A stretch of DNA of 64,000 nucleotides from Phycobacter sedimenti (GCF_038148855.1 NZ_JBBVGR010000010.1:1-64000); one strand, 5' to 3'; positions 8,936-18,068 are shown, counted from the first letter of the stretch. Translations and numbers: made by a program. The notes: generated from the letters alone by a model not told the origin.

Positions 8936-10636
8936 TCAGATCTCCTCCGGGAAGTGTTTCATGGTCAGGCGGATCGGGTTGGGCGCGGCCTGGCCCAGAC
9001 CGCAGATGGAGGCATCGACCATGGTCTGACTCAGCTCCTCCAGAAGTCCCTGATCCCACTTCGGCGCCTGCATCAGCTTCACCGCCTTTTCGCAGCCGAC
9101 CCGGCAGGGGGTGCACTGGCCGCAGCTTTCATCCTCGAAGAACCGCAGCATGTTGAGCGCCGCATCGCGCGCGCTGTCCTGATCGGACAGGACCACCACG
9201 GCAGCCGAGCCGATGAAGGTGCCATGGGGCTGCAACGTGTCGAAATCGAGGGGGATGTCATCCATATGCGCGGGCAAGAGCCCCGAGGACGGCCCCCCCG
9301 GCTGGTAGGCCTTGAAGACATGCCCGTCGAGCATACCGCCCGCAGCCTCGATAATGTCGCGAATGGTGGAGCCAGCCGGCAGCAGGTGCACACCGGGGTT
9401 CTTGACCCGGCCAGAGACGGAGTAGTTCCGCAGACCCTTGCGGCCGTTCTTTTCCACCGTGTTCAGAACCTCGGGGCCGAAACGGCAGATGCGCGCCACC
9501 CAGTAAAGCGTTTCGACATTGTGGACGAGCGTCGGCTGACCGAAGATCCCCACCTGCGCCACAAAGGGCGGGCGGTGGCGCGGCTCTCCGCGCTTGCCCT
9601 CGATGCTTTCGATCATGGCGCTTTCTTCGCCGCAGATATAGGCCCCTGCCCCGCGTCGCAGATCGATATAGCCTGCCTCGACGATCCCGGCGGCCTCAAG
9701 CGCGGCGATCTCGCGGTGCAGTATTTCCAGCACCGCCGGGTATTCGTCGCGCATGTAGATAAAAGCTTTCTCAGCCTCCACCGCCCAGGCGGCGATCAGC
9801 ATGCCCTCAAGGAACATATGAGGCTCGCGCTCAAGGTGGTGACGGTCCTTGAAGGTGCCCGGCTCGCCCTCGTCGCCGTTGACGGCCAGATAGCGCGGAC
9901 CGGGATTGGCGCGCACGAAACCCCATTTCTTACCCGAGGGAAAACCGGCCCCGCCAAGACCGCGCAGGCCCGCCTCAAGCACCTTGTCCTGAACTGCCTC
10001 CCAATCGCCCCCCGCGCGCAGGGCGGCAAGGCTGCGATAGCCGCCATCGGCCACGTATTCCGCATAGGTCTGGTAATCCGGTATCTGCGGGTGCACCTCG
10101 CCCGCATGGATCGCGGCAATGGTCTTTTCCGCGGTCGCATGATCGATGTGATTGTGGCCGATCTCCAGCACCGGCGCGGTATCGCATCGGCCCATGCAGG
10201 GCGCGCGCAAGACGCGCACCTCGGACGGATCCAGGCCGTCCTCAAGCGCCTGCTTCAGCTGTTGGGCGCCCGCCAGCTCGCAAGAGAGGCTGTCACAGAC
10301 CCGGATGGTCAACGCGGGCGGCGGTGTCTCACCTTCGCGCACCACATCGAAATGGGCATAGAAACTGGCAACCTCGTAGACCTCGGCCTGCGACAGGCGC
10401 ATATCCTCTGCCAGGGCGCGGATATGGGCGGCACTCAGATGACCATGAGCATCCTGAATGAGATGCAGAAACTCGATCAGAAGATCGCGATTGCGGGGCC
10501 TGTCGCCCAAGAGGGACAAGATCTCTTCATGGGCCTGATCGTCCAGTTGACGCCCCTTGGGGGTCTTGCGCCCCTTGCCCTTGCCGGATTTCCAGATGCC
10601 CTTGCTATTGTCCAACGGTGCCACGCCGATCTCCAC
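8936..10636 (-). CDS. NAD-dependent formate dehydrogenase diaphorase (beta) subunit, NuoE-NuoF fusion
   Basis: This 566-residue protein fuses two complex-I-like parts that are often separate genes (fdsG and fdsB). Residues 30-160 are NuoE-like with a [2Fe-2S] set C114, C119, C147, C151. The rest is NuoF-like: the glycine-rich GLGGAGFP motif near 232 for FMN/NADH, the GAGAYICGEES segment, and CGQCTPC for a [4Fe-4S] cluster. It carries electrons from the alpha subunit to NAD+. The start is GTG at 10636; an ATG a few bases upstream is out of frame. The fused form matches Fdh1B of Methylobacterium, whose enzyme uses tungsten. It is the first fdh gene and has palindromes right in front of its start. 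Confidence 0.93.
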   Translation of the reverse strand: MEIGVAPLDNSKGIWKSGKGKGRKTPKGRQLDDQAHEEILSLLGDRPRNRDLLIEFLHLIQDAHGHLSAAHIRALAEDMRLSQAEVYEVASFYAHFDVVREGETPPPALTIRVCDSLSCELAGAQQLKQALEDGLDPSEVRVLRAPCMGRCDTAPVLEIGHNHIDHATAEKTIAAIHAGEVHPQIPDYQTYAEYVADGGYRSLAALRAGGDWEAVQDKVLEAGLRGLGGAGFPSGKKWGFVRANPGPRYLAVNGDEGEPGTFKDRHHLEREPHMFLEGMLIAAWAVEAEKAFIYMRDEYPAVLEILHREIAALEAAGIVEAGYIDLRRGAGAYICGEESAMIESIEGKRGEPRHRPPFVAQVGIFGQPTLVHNVETLYWVARICRFGPEVLNTVEKNGRKGLRNYSVSGRVKNPGVHLLPAGSTIRDIIEAAGGMLDGHVFKAYQPGGPSSGLLPAHMDDIPLDFDTLQPHGTFIGSAAVVVLSDQDSARDAALNMLRFFEDESCGQCTPCRVGCEKAVKLMQAPKWDQGLLEELSQTMVDASICGLGQAAPNPIRLTMKHFPEEI

Positions 10637-10644
10637 TTCGCTGG

Positions 10645-10706
10645 TGCCATGCCCAAAGGCATTTCATCAGCATGGCATATCGTCAAATCGCAATTCCCAA
10701 AGGCAC
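10645..10706 (-). promoter_or_regulatory. repeated palindromic sites in front of fdhB
   Basis: The decamer CCCAAAGGCA occurs at 10652-10661 and again at 10696-10705, 44 bases (about four turns) apart. The first copy is the core of a perfect palindrome ATGCC-CAAA-GGCAT (10649-10662); the second is a degraded version (ATTCC-CAAA-GGCAC, 10693-10706). A further 8-base inverted repeat, TGCCATGC and GCATGGCA, spans 10645-10677. All of this lies in the 82 bases between the LysR stop and fdhB. LysR proteins usually bind one strong and one weak site, so this is a likely binding region for the adjacent regulator. Confidence 0.6.
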
Positions 10707-10718
10707 GATAACGAAGGC

Positions 10719-11606
10719 TTATTGCACAAAGGCGTCAACGACAGTCTTCAGGGCCCGCACAGTGCTCAGCTCGGACTGACGCTGCATGGTCGCAAGGCAG
10801 ATGGGGCGCGCCGGGCTCGGCTCGACCAGCCGCAGAACACATGTACCTTCGAGCGGGCCGAGGGCATCCACCAGTGCCCGAGGAAGGATGGTTGCCAATT
10901 GCCCCTCGCGGGCCATGACAATCGCGGACATGAACCCGTTCGACTCGGACACCACCCTTGGCTTCAGTCCCTGCTCGGCAAAGATCCAATCCAGAATGCG
11001 GCGGTTCTGCATGGATTGATCCAGAAGCCCCAAGGGCAGTTCGGCGGCCTTTGACCAGGTGATCTCCTCACCCTGCCCGCGCACCAACTCTGGCGTGGCC
11101 ATCAACACGTAGCACTCATCATAAAGGGGCAGTCGGCGCACCAGGGTCTGCTCGATGGAGTCGGCATAGGTCAGACCCGCATCAATCGTGCCCGAAAGCA
11201 AACGCTCCTGAATGGAGGCCGAGGACATCACGTTGATCCGGGTCAGTATATGTGGATGCGCCTGCCGCAGACGCGTGACAAGGCGAGCCGCAAAACTGGT
11301 GGCAGTGGGCACGACCCCCAGATCCAGAGTACCGGTGACCTGCCCGCGCGCCGCCGCGATCTCTTGCTCCAGGGCCTTTGCTTCTTCCAGCAGGCTGCGC
11401 CCGCGGCTCACCAATAGCTCTCCCTCGCCGGTCAGTCCCTGAAACCGATTGCCCCGGCGCACGATGGACACGCCCAGCCGATCCTCGAGATTGCGAATGC
11501 GCATCGAGAATGCAGGCTGCGACATGCCGCAGTCTTCGGCCGCCTTGGCAAAGTGCTGATGACGTGCCAGCGCCGTCAGCAATTGGAGATCTCTCAGTTC
11601 CAGCAT
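10719..11606 (-). CDS. LysR family regulator, probable controller of the formate dehydrogenase genes
   Basis: A 295-residue LysR protein: the N-terminal helix-turn-helix covers LLTALARHQHFAKAAEDCGMSQ, then the linker helix and an effector domain starting near TGTLDLGVVPTA. Start ATG 11606 gives the usual MLELRDLQLL opening. It lies upstream of fdhB-fdhA on the same strand with an 82-base gap full of symmetrical repeats, so it probably regulates them; the effector may be formate or a C1 metabolite, but that is not visible in the sequence. Confidence 0.9.
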   Translation of the reverse strand: MLELRDLQLLTALARHQHFAKAAEDCGMSQPAFSMRIRNLEDRLGVSIVRRGNRFQGLTGEGELLVSRGRSLLEEAKALEQEIAAARGQVTGTLDLGVVPTATSFAARLVTRLRQAHPHILTRINVMSSASIQERLLSGTIDAGLTYADSIEQTLVRRLPLYDECYVLMATPELVRGQGEEITWSKAAELPLGLLDQSMQNRRILDWIFAEQGLKPRVVSESNGFMSAIVMAREGQLATILPRALVDALGPLEGTCVLRLVEPSPARPICLATMQRQSELSTVRALKTVVDAFVQ

Positions 11607-12088
11607 GGGGGAACAGTAGGGCCTTGCAGAGGTTGGCCGCAATGGCTGTGGTTGAGCAAAACACTGCCATTCCTCGCAACCTGGTCGGCAAAACGGGCCA
11701 GGCTTCAGGCAGAATCACGCTTTCATTCGCCACCGCCCCGTCAACCCCCTCCAAAAAGTGAGCAAAAAATCCGCAGCAAAAAATGCAGACGATTTTAAAG
11801 GACTGATGCTGCATTCACTCCGTTCAACGGCGAACGGCCATGAAAGACTGGGCAGTGGCAGACATTGGGCTGGTCGTTCGGTCGCTTGTGATTTCAGCAT
11901 CAAAACAGGGCCTTGGCCTGAAAAGGCATGGTCAGACCTCTGCGGTACTGCCCCCTCGGAAGTCAAAGCAGGCCGCGCTCAGTGCAGCACGCCACCGAGT
12001 GAAAGATTGCGTTAATCCATCCGTAAAGGCTTGGGCGTAGCGTTGAGGTTGGTCTGCATCCCGACCTCGTAACGCAAAGAGTAAACTT
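11607..12088. other. 482-base intergenic stretch with a leader hairpin at its end
   Basis: This gap separates two divergent transcripts. Open frames in it have no ribosome binding sites or recognisable family. The last 50 bases hold a bulged hairpin: GCGTT-GAGGTTGG (12040-12052) pairs with CCGACCTC-(GT)-AACGC (12061-12075), ending only 13 bases before the ATG of the next gene, so it probably lies in that gene's 5' leader. No clear sigma-70 promoter stands out. Confidence 0.5.
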
Positions 12089-12658
12089 ATGAAAACGTTA
12101 ACCTGTTCCGCCCTGTTCACCCTCATTCTGTCCCCTGTTTGGGCAAACGACTACGAGCCAAGCATGAGAGCATATCTGGAAAATAGCATTCGCAGCTGGG
12201 CTGCCGCCCCGGTGCTGGTTGAGGCCATCAACGGGCAAAATGCCCGGACCTCCGGCTATTCCCAGGATCAAATCGATGCTCTGGACACTGCCTGGCGCAA
12301 CGAAGTGGGCACCGCATCGACCCCGACCCTGACTCCGGTTCTGCAGAACGCCGCATCTGACTTCCTGCGTGACCAGGTCATGCAGTCCGGTGGGCGCATC
12401 ACCGAAGCCTTTGTCATGGACGCCCAGGGTCTGAACGTCGCGGCCTCGGCGGCGACATCGGACATGTGGCAGGGCGATGAGGCCAAGTTCCAACAGACCT
12501 ACCCCGTCGGTCCAGATGCTGCACACTTCGGGGACGTTGAGATGGATGCGTCGACACAGACGTATCAGGCTCAGATCTCACTCACAATTGTGGATCCTGC
12601 AACCGGCGCTCCGATCGGGGCAATGACGGTGGCTGTTGACGCTGAATCGCTGATGTAG
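12089..12658 (+). CDS. exported PDC-like sensor-domain protein, partner of the adjacent chemoreceptor
   Basis: A 189-residue protein with a clear Sec signal peptide (about 1-19, cleavage after PVWA) and no membrane anchor. The mature part has features of a PDC/Cache-type ligand domain: a long N-terminal helix, then the pattern ITEAFVMDAQGLNVAAS and later DVEMDASTQTYQAQISLTIVDPATGAPIGAMTVAV, which is typical of the Cache beta-sheet. It sits 43 bases before an MCP gene on the same strand, so it probably acts in the periplasm as a ligand-binding partner of that receptor. The fold is judged by eye; the ligand is unknown. Confidence 0.8.
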   Translation: MKTLTCSALFTLILSPVWANDYEPSMRAYLENSIRSWAAAPVLVEAINGQNARTSGYSQDQIDALDTAWRNEVGTASTPTLTPVLQNAASDFLRDQVMQSGGRITEAFVMDAQGLNVAASAATSDMWQGDEAKFQQTYPVGPDAAHFGDVEMDASTQTYQAQISLTIVDPATGAPIGAMTVAVDAESLM

Positions 12659-12701
12659 TCCCGCGCACTCCACGCACTTCAAAAGATCGAAAGGTGCACA
12701 A

Positions 12702-14531
12702 ATGAAAGTCCGTCTTCCCTCGATATCCTTGTTCAAAGGCATGTCGGTGTTCATGAAATGCTGCCTGCTGATTGCAGTCACCACCCTGGTGGTGGCTGGG
12801 TCGCTGACCTACAAGAACGAAAAAACCTTCAAGGCAGCTGTCGAAAAGGGTGTTCGCACCCTCGGCAACGGTGTCACGATCACCGTGGCAGCCCGCAGCG
12901 GTGGCGCGATCCGGTTTGGGGACTCTGAGCGGCTCGCCGCTGACATCCAGAAGATCATCGATCTGTCCGAGGGCCGCGCCCTTTCAGGCATTGCAGTGAA
13001 CAAGGACGGCAAGGTGATTTCCACCGCAGGCGAGATCAGCGATGCTGACCTTGCCACGCTGGCAGAACTGGGCCATGCATCGGCGCAGTCCGGCCAGACC
13101 GAAGTTTCACCGGATGGCTACTTCGTCGCGGCCCCGGCTGCTGCTGGCGCGGACGGCTCGGTCATCGTCGGCTCGGTCGCGATGATCTGGTCGCCCGAGG
13201 TTGCCTTTGCGGAGGCCGCATTTGACGAGATGATGTCGCTGGTCTTTGCGGTGGCTGCCTTTGTCATCATGTGCACCCTGTCGGTTTTTGCACTCCGCTC
13301 GATCCTGTCGCGACCGCTGAATGACGTGACCCACTCCATCGATGTCATTGCCGACGGCGACTATGACACCGAAGTGAACCACCTGGATCGACGGGACGAG
13401 ATTGGCAAGATCGCCAAGACCCTGGACCACCTCAAGGACCAGCTGTCCGCCGCACGCGACATCGAAGAGCAGAACAAGGCTGCTCAGGCCAGCCAGAAAA
13501 AGGTTGTCGAAAGCCTCAATATCGCCCTGCAAAGCCTGTCCGAAGGCGATCTGACCAACAAACTCGACAGACCTTTCGCGGCGGAATACGAGAGCCTGCG
13601 TCAGAACTACAACACGGCCGTGGAAAAGATGGTCGGTATCATCGATGCGGTGAAGGAAAACTCTTCGCGAATCCGCGACAACTCCGAAGAGATCAGCCAA
13701 TCCTCCAACGACCTGTCTCAGCGCACCGAAAGCCAGGCCGCAACCCTGGAAGAGACCGCAGCGGCGATGGAAGAGCTGACCGTGAGTGTACGCTCGGCCG
13801 CCGAAGGTGCCAAGGAAGTCGAAAGCATCGTTTCCGAGGCGAAATCCACCGCCGAGCAAAGCGGCAAGGTCGTGACCGACGCCGTGAACGCCATGTCGGA
13901 AATCGAAACCTCCTCCGAACAGATTTCGCAGATCATCTCTGTCATCGACGACATCTCGTTCCAGACCAACCTCTTGGCGCTGAACGCCGGTGTGGAAGCG
14001 GCCCGAGCGGGCGAAGCCGGTCGCGGATTTGCGGTCGTGGCATCAGAAGTGCGCGCTCTTGCCCAGCGGTCGTCGGATGCGGCGCAGGAAATCAAAGGCC
14101 TGATTGCCCAAAGTACACAGCACGTGAACAAGGGCGTGGACCTCGTTGGCAAAGCAGGCGACGAGCTGAAGAAGATCATCGATCGTGTCGGCACCATTTC
14201 CGGCCACATCTCTGAGATCGCAGGGGGCGCACGCGAGCAGTCGACCACCCTGGCCGAGATCAACACCGGTGTGACCCAGCTGGACCAGGTGACGCAGCAC
14301 AATGCAGCCATGGTTGAAGAAGCCACCGCCGCGGCCCAGATTCTGCGCAACGACGCAAATGAACTGGCACGTCAGGTTTCTGTCTTCAACACCGGGGGCG
14401 GTCGAACGAACGTCGCCACGCTCTCGGCGGCACCTGCACCTGCCGCACATCCTCCGATGGGCAGCGAGGATGAGGACTTCTTTGCAGACGAAGCGCCGCC
14501 CAAGGCCGCCGTGGGCTGGGAGGACTTTTAA
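12702..14531 (+). CDS. methyl-accepting chemotaxis protein
   Basis: This 609-residue chemoreceptor has a first membrane helix at about 14-36, a short periplasmic region, a second helix near 180-202, a HAMP domain (DVIADGDYDTEV), a further linker, and the MCP signalling domain whose hairpin tip reads FQTNLLALNAGVEAARAGEAGRGFAVVA. Methylation helices flank it. The protein ends in GWEDF, an xWxxF tail like the NWETF pentapeptide that tethers CheR in enteric bacteria. The periplasmic part is small (about 140 residues), which suggests that ligand sensing could involve the exported protein encoded just upstream. A strong hairpin terminator follows. Confidence 0.95.
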   Translation: MKVRLPSISLFKGMSVFMKCCLLIAVTTLVVAGSLTYKNEKTFKAAVEKGVRTLGNGVTITVAARSGGAIRFGDSERLAADIQKIIDLSEGRALSGIAVNKDGKVISTAGEISDADLATLAELGHASAQSGQTEVSPDGYFVAAPAAAGADGSVIVGSVAMIWSPEVAFAEAAFDEMMSLVFAVAAFVIMCTLSVFALRSILSRPLNDVTHSIDVIADGDYDTEVNHLDRRDEIGKIAKTLDHLKDQLSAARDIEEQNKAAQASQKKVVESLNIALQSLSEGDLTNKLDRPFAAEYESLRQNYNTAVEKMVGIIDAVKENSSRIRDNSEEISQSSNDLSQRTESQAATLEETAAAMEELTVSVRSAAEGAKEVESIVSEAKSTAEQSGKVVTDAVNAMSEIETSSEQISQIISVIDDISFQTNLLALNAGVEAARAGEAGRGFAVVASEVRALAQRSSDAAQEIKGLIAQSTQHVNKGVDLVGKAGDELKKIIDRVGTISGHISEIAGGAREQSTTLAEINTGVTQLDQVTQHNAAMVEEATAAAQILRNDANELARQVSVFNTGGGRTNVATLSAAPAPAAHPPMGSEDEDFFADEAPPKAAVGWEDF

Positions 14532-14566
14532 AAGCCACTCCTGCGACCCAAGCAGACGGAGAATCA

Positions 14567-14600
14567 GCGCGCTGCCCGGACGGGCGGCGCGTTTCCGTTT
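14567..14600 (+). terminator. intrinsic terminator after the MCP gene
   Basis: An 11-12 base GC stem (14567-14578 with 14581-14592, containing two G-T wobbles and a very short loop) is followed by a T-rich tail TTCCGTTT. It lies 36 bases after the MCP stop codon. Confidence 0.6.
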
Positions 14601-14691
14601 GGAACGGAAAGACCAGGGAGAAGCGTGACGGCATGCCCGGAGCCGCGATGGCGTATCCGGCAATCCGGCCCGGCTCGGGTTCGATAGGTAG

Positions 14692-16185
14692 TCAGCTGCC
14701 GTAGACCTGCCCCCAACGCTCGATCAGCCGTTGCTGCAAGACCTTGGCCCGGCGGTTCCAACTGCGCGCACCGGGGGGGCGTTCGCGGTCCGCCCGTTTG
14801 ATCCGTGCGCGCGCCGCACTGTCGGCAGCAAAGATCGCAAAGGCCAGCTCGGTACCATCGGTCGCCGTCAGGAAACCGCCAAGCCCCGAGACGAAGTTGA
14901 GCGTGCCTGTCTTGGCGACCACCTTGATCGGATGCGTTTTCAGAACGCGCCCCTTGCTGTCGCGCATCGGAAAGGGTTTCAGCAAGGGTTTCAATTGCCC
15001 TGTCCGGTGCGCCGCCACCAGAACGGAGACCATGTCATTGGCCGTCATGCGCGAGGCCTCCCCCAGTCCGGAATGATCCACCAACCGGCTGCTTTTCACG
15101 CCATAGCTGCGTGCCGCCCAGGCTGTCATTTCCGCGGCCGAGGCCTTCAGGGATGCCGGGCGCTTCCCCAGGGCCGCGGTCGCGGACATCCCGATCATCT
15201 CGGCCATCAGGTTGTTGGAATACTTCAGCATCGCCTTCAGCAACAAAGGCAGGGGGGCGCTTTGGTGGTGGGCGAGTTCACGGGCCTGCGGCAAAACACC
15301 CGTCACCTTGGCCTCGCGCAGCACGATCCCCTGCGCCCGCGCCATGGTGCGAAAGACATCCCCCGCATAATGGCCCGGATGGCGCACCGGCAACCAGCGG
15401 GATCCCCCCTTGCCAAGGGCCTCGCTTGCCACGCTCCAACTGTCCACATCGCCCTTGTCGGCATAGGTGTAGACCGGCAAAGCGCGGTGCTTGACAGTCA
15501 TCTTCGCCATCGCAACGTCGGGTCGGTATTTCTCGGTGCGGGCATCCATGCTGACCGACCATCCCTTGGCCGCGCGTTTCCACTCGAAGTGCACCCGGTT
15601 GAAATTGAGTGCGATGCCGGACACCGCCGGGCTGTAGCCCACATGATCAGGCTGATCGGGATCGATCGTCTCCATGCGTGCGAGGGCGCCGTCCCACACC
15701 TTGAAGTCACCGCGGACCTCGCGCACACCCGCCTGCTTCACGGACCGCGCAAGGTCCGCCAGATGATCGGTGCTCAGCGTCGGATCCCCGCCGCCGGCCA
15801 GGATCAGATCGCCGTGCAGAACACCCGCCCGCAGTTCTCCGGCCGCAAGGATGCGGGTTGCATAACGATGGTCGGCGCCCAGAACGTCCAAGGCATAAAG
15901 CGCGGTCAGCGTCTTGGCGACACTGGCCGGTGGCAACCCGACCTCGCCCCCTTCTGTCTCAAGCCGCGCACCGGTCTCAACATTTGCCACGGCACAGGCG
16001 ATCCTGCCCCGCAATCCGGATCCCGCAAGCAGGGTGTCCAGATCCGAAACGGACCCAACGGGCAGGGCTGCCTTGCGCGCCAAGGGACGCAAGGAGATTG
16101 CAGGCGCATTCGCCAATGCCTGTGCGGCAGAGGAGCCCGCAAGCGCCGCCAGACCGGCGCGTAGGAAATGTCGTCGTGATAACAT
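14692..16185 (-). CDS. dacB: D-alanyl-D-alanine carboxypeptidase/endopeptidase, PBP4 type
   Basis: A 497-residue penicillin-binding protein of class C (PBP4/DacB). It cleaves D-Ala-D-Ala ends and cross-links in periplasmic murein. Active-site motifs are present: SxxK at S88-K91 (PASVAK), SxN at S323-N325 (KYSNN) and KTG at 425-427. The N-terminus is a twin-arginine signal (SRRHFLRAG, then AxA), so export should be folded, through Tat, unlike the Sec-exported enteric enzyme. It is convergent with the MCP operon and divergent from the EamA gene. Confidence 0.93.
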   Translation of the reverse strand: MLSRRHFLRAGLAALAGSSAAQALANAPAISLRPLARKAALPVGSVSDLDTLLAGSGLRGRIACAVANVETGARLETEGGEVGLPPASVAKTLTALYALDVLGADHRYATRILAAGELRAGVLHGDLILAGGGDPTLSTDHLADLARSVKQAGVREVRGDFKVWDGALARMETIDPDQPDHVGYSPAVSGIALNFNRVHFEWKRAAKGWSVSMDARTEKYRPDVAMAKMTVKHRALPVYTYADKGDVDSWSVASEALGKGGSRWLPVRHPGHYAGDVFRTMARAQGIVLREAKVTGVLPQARELAHHQSAPLPLLLKAMLKYSNNLMAEMIGMSATAALGKRPASLKASAAEMTAWAARSYGVKSSRLVDHSGLGEASRMTANDMVSVLVAAHRTGQLKPLLKPFPMRDSKGRVLKTHPIKVVAKTGTLNFVSGLGGFLTATDGTELAFAIFAADSAARARIKRADRERPPGARSWNRRAKVLQQRLIERWGQVYGS

Positions 16186-16279
16186 GTCTGTCAGTATCTA
16201 TTAAAATTGCTGCCAAACGGCAAACGCAGGACGTTTTTTGCGTTTCCCCTGTTCCGCTTGCCTGCTACCGCTGTCTCTC

Positions 16280-17107
16280 ATGTTTCAAGCAGTCATTATC
16301 ATGTTCATCGCCATGTCAATGATCCCGGCCGGGGACCTGTGCGGGAAACTGTTGACCAGCAGCGGCTTGGCAACACCCGCTTTTGTCGCTTGGTCCCGCT
16401 TTGCCATCGGCGCAGCCCTGGTCCTGCCCTTTGCCCCAAAAGGCTGCCTGCGCCTGCTCAAGGACTGGCGGATCTGGCTGCGGGCCAGTTTCATCACCGG
16501 CGGCATCCTGTCGATCCAGACGGCCCTGAAAACCGAAGCGATTGCAGATGTCTTTGCCGCCTTTTTTATCGGACCGGTCATCAGCTACCTCCTGTCCGTG
16601 TTCCTGTTGCGCGAACGCACGACGCCACTTAGGGCGCTCTTGATGGGTGCGGGGTTCTGCGGCGTCCTCTTGGTGGTGCGGCCCGGCTTTGGCGGCTCTG
16701 CCAACCTGCTCTATGCGGTACTTGCGGGCTGTTTCTATGGCTGTTTTCTCACCGCCTCCCGGTGGCTGGCGCATCTGGGAAAACCCGTGGAGCTGAGCTT
16801 CACGCAACTCCTGCTCAGCGCCCTGTTCCTATTGCCCATCGGCCTTGCGAACCTGCCCGAAGCAACGCCCTCTGTCGCGGCGCTCACATTTGGCAGCGCC
16901 GCCTTTTCGATGCTGGGCAACCTTCTTCTGCTCTATGCCTATAGCCGGGCCGAGGCTTCAAGGCTGGCGCCCACCGTCTATTTCCAGCTGATCGCAGCGG
17001 TCCTGCTGGGCTGGGCCGTGTTTGGCCAACTGCCGGACCTTCTGACCTGGGCGGGGCTTTTGGTGGTGATCAGCGCGGGCATCGCCTCGGCCAGCCTACG
17101 CCGCTGA
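16280..17107 (+). CDS. EamA-family (DMT) membrane transporter
   Basis: A 275-residue protein of roughly ten hydrophobic helices made of two EamA repeats (about 5-135 and 140-270). The family exports small metabolites; the substrate here is not predictable. The start ATG 16280 (MFQAVIIMF) places the first helix at the N-terminus; an earlier ATG at 16238 would add a short cysteine-containing leader. Its end overlaps the end of convergent nadD by 12 bases. Confidence 0.88.
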   Translation: MFQAVIIMFIAMSMIPAGDLCGKLLTSSGLATPAFVAWSRFAIGAALVLPFAPKGCLRLLKDWRIWLRASFITGGILSIQTALKTEAIADVFAAFFIGPVISYLLSVFLLRERTTPLRALLMGAGFCGVLLVVRPGFGGSANLLYAVLAGCFYGCFLTASRWLAHLGKPVELSFTQLLLSALFLLPIGLANLPEATPSVAALTFGSAAFSMLGNLLLLYAYSRAEASRLAPTVYFQLIAAVLLGWAVFGQLPDLLTWAGLLVVISAGIASASLRR

Positions 17108-17701
17108 CCAGTCGCCACGGGCGCGGATCTCGGTCGAGCTGGCCTCCACCATGGGCACGTTGAGGAAACACCAGGCGGGCGCCTCGGCCTGCGCGAGCAG
17201 ATGGCTCTCGCTGCTTTTCAGCCGATATTGCCCATAGATGCGCGCCGCGGGCGACAGCCGCGCCGAGATCCGGTCGCCGGGCCGGGCCAGCACTCCCACC
17301 GGCACGGTCTCAAGGATCTCGCGCCAGTCCTTCCAGCGGTGAAAATGGGTGAGGTTGTCGGCCCCCATCAACCAGACAAAGCGCACGCCAGGATAGCGCG
17401 CCCGCAGATGCCGCAGGGTTTCCGCCGTATAGCGCGTGCCCAGACGCGCCTCGATATCGCTGATCCCGATCCGCGGATGCTGCATCATCTCCCGCGCGGC
17501 CTGCATCCGCCGCTCAAGCGTCGCCGGGGTGCGAGACTTCAGCGGGTTGCCGGGGGTGACCAGCCACCACATGCGATCCAGCCCAAACCGTTTCAGCGCC
17601 GCAAGGCTGATCTCAACATGCCCCCGGTGCGGCGGATCGAACGAGCCGCCCAGAAGCCCCACGCTCATGCCGGGGCGAAGATATGGATATCCGCATGTCA
17701 T
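17096..17701 (-). CDS. nadD: nicotinate-nucleotide adenylyltransferase
   Basis: This 201-residue enzyme adenylates nicotinate mononucleotide, the step before NAD synthetase in NAD biosynthesis. The nucleotidyltransferase signature GGSFDPPHRGH is near residue 17, and the ISDIEARLG and FVWLMGADN segments, plus the C-terminal SSTEIRAR motif, are those of NadD. I set the start at ATG 17701 so that the short MTCGYPYLRPG lead-in before the first strand has the length I expect for this group; ATG 17719 is possible. nadE is also in this window, at 33312-34970. Confidence 0.93.
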   Translation of the reverse strand: MTCGYPYLRPGMSVGLLGGSFDPPHRGHVEISLAALKRFGLDRMWWLVTPGNPLKSRTPATLERRMQAAREMMQHPRIGISDIEARLGTRYTAETLRHLRARYPGVRFVWLMGADNLTHFHRWKDWREILETVPVGVLARPGDRISARLSPAARIYGQYRLKSSESHLLAQAEAPAWCFLNVPMVEASSTEIRARGDWSAA

Positions 17702-18068
17702 AGGCGACTTGATGCGCATAGATTTGCGGGAAGATCAATTGGCTGCGCTACGCATGGCACGGCAACGACAAATTCCTTGCGCACGCGGCCCGAACCAAGT
17801 TCGATGCACGCATTGATTGAACCCCTTGCCGCCGCGCGGTCACAGAGCGGACCGCGTTCTTCAGCAACAGCTGCGGCGTGAATGCATGCGGACAGATGGG
17901 GAGAAACAGACACTGAGGTGCTTGTGCTCTAGGGGTTTTTGCTCTCAACTCTGTCGTGTCGGGGGCCCCTTGCAGGCTGTTGCGGGAACTGTCTATGGTG
18001 CCCGCAAGAATATCGCAAACGTTGGTGTCTCGAAAAATACTACTCACAAGTAAGGTTGGAGGCGTGCA
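17702..18068. other. intergenic stretch at the left edge of the low-GC segment
   Basis: No gene recognised. A perfect 7-base inverted repeat, TTGCGGG (17980-17986) and CCCGCAA (18001-18007), encloses a 14-base loop; there is no T-run after it. GC falls towards the right end, where a perfect GGAGG (18058-18062) introduces the first small ORF. Confidence 0.5.

Noticed and set aside
8615..10711. Very long plus-strand open frame opposite both formate dehydrogenase genes
   Set aside because: It spans two real genes and their gap; composition is that of an antisense frame, and no domain is recognisable.
14670..14690. GGTTCGAT, T-loop-like, after the MCP gene
   Set aside because: No flanking stems or cloverleaf can be drawn.
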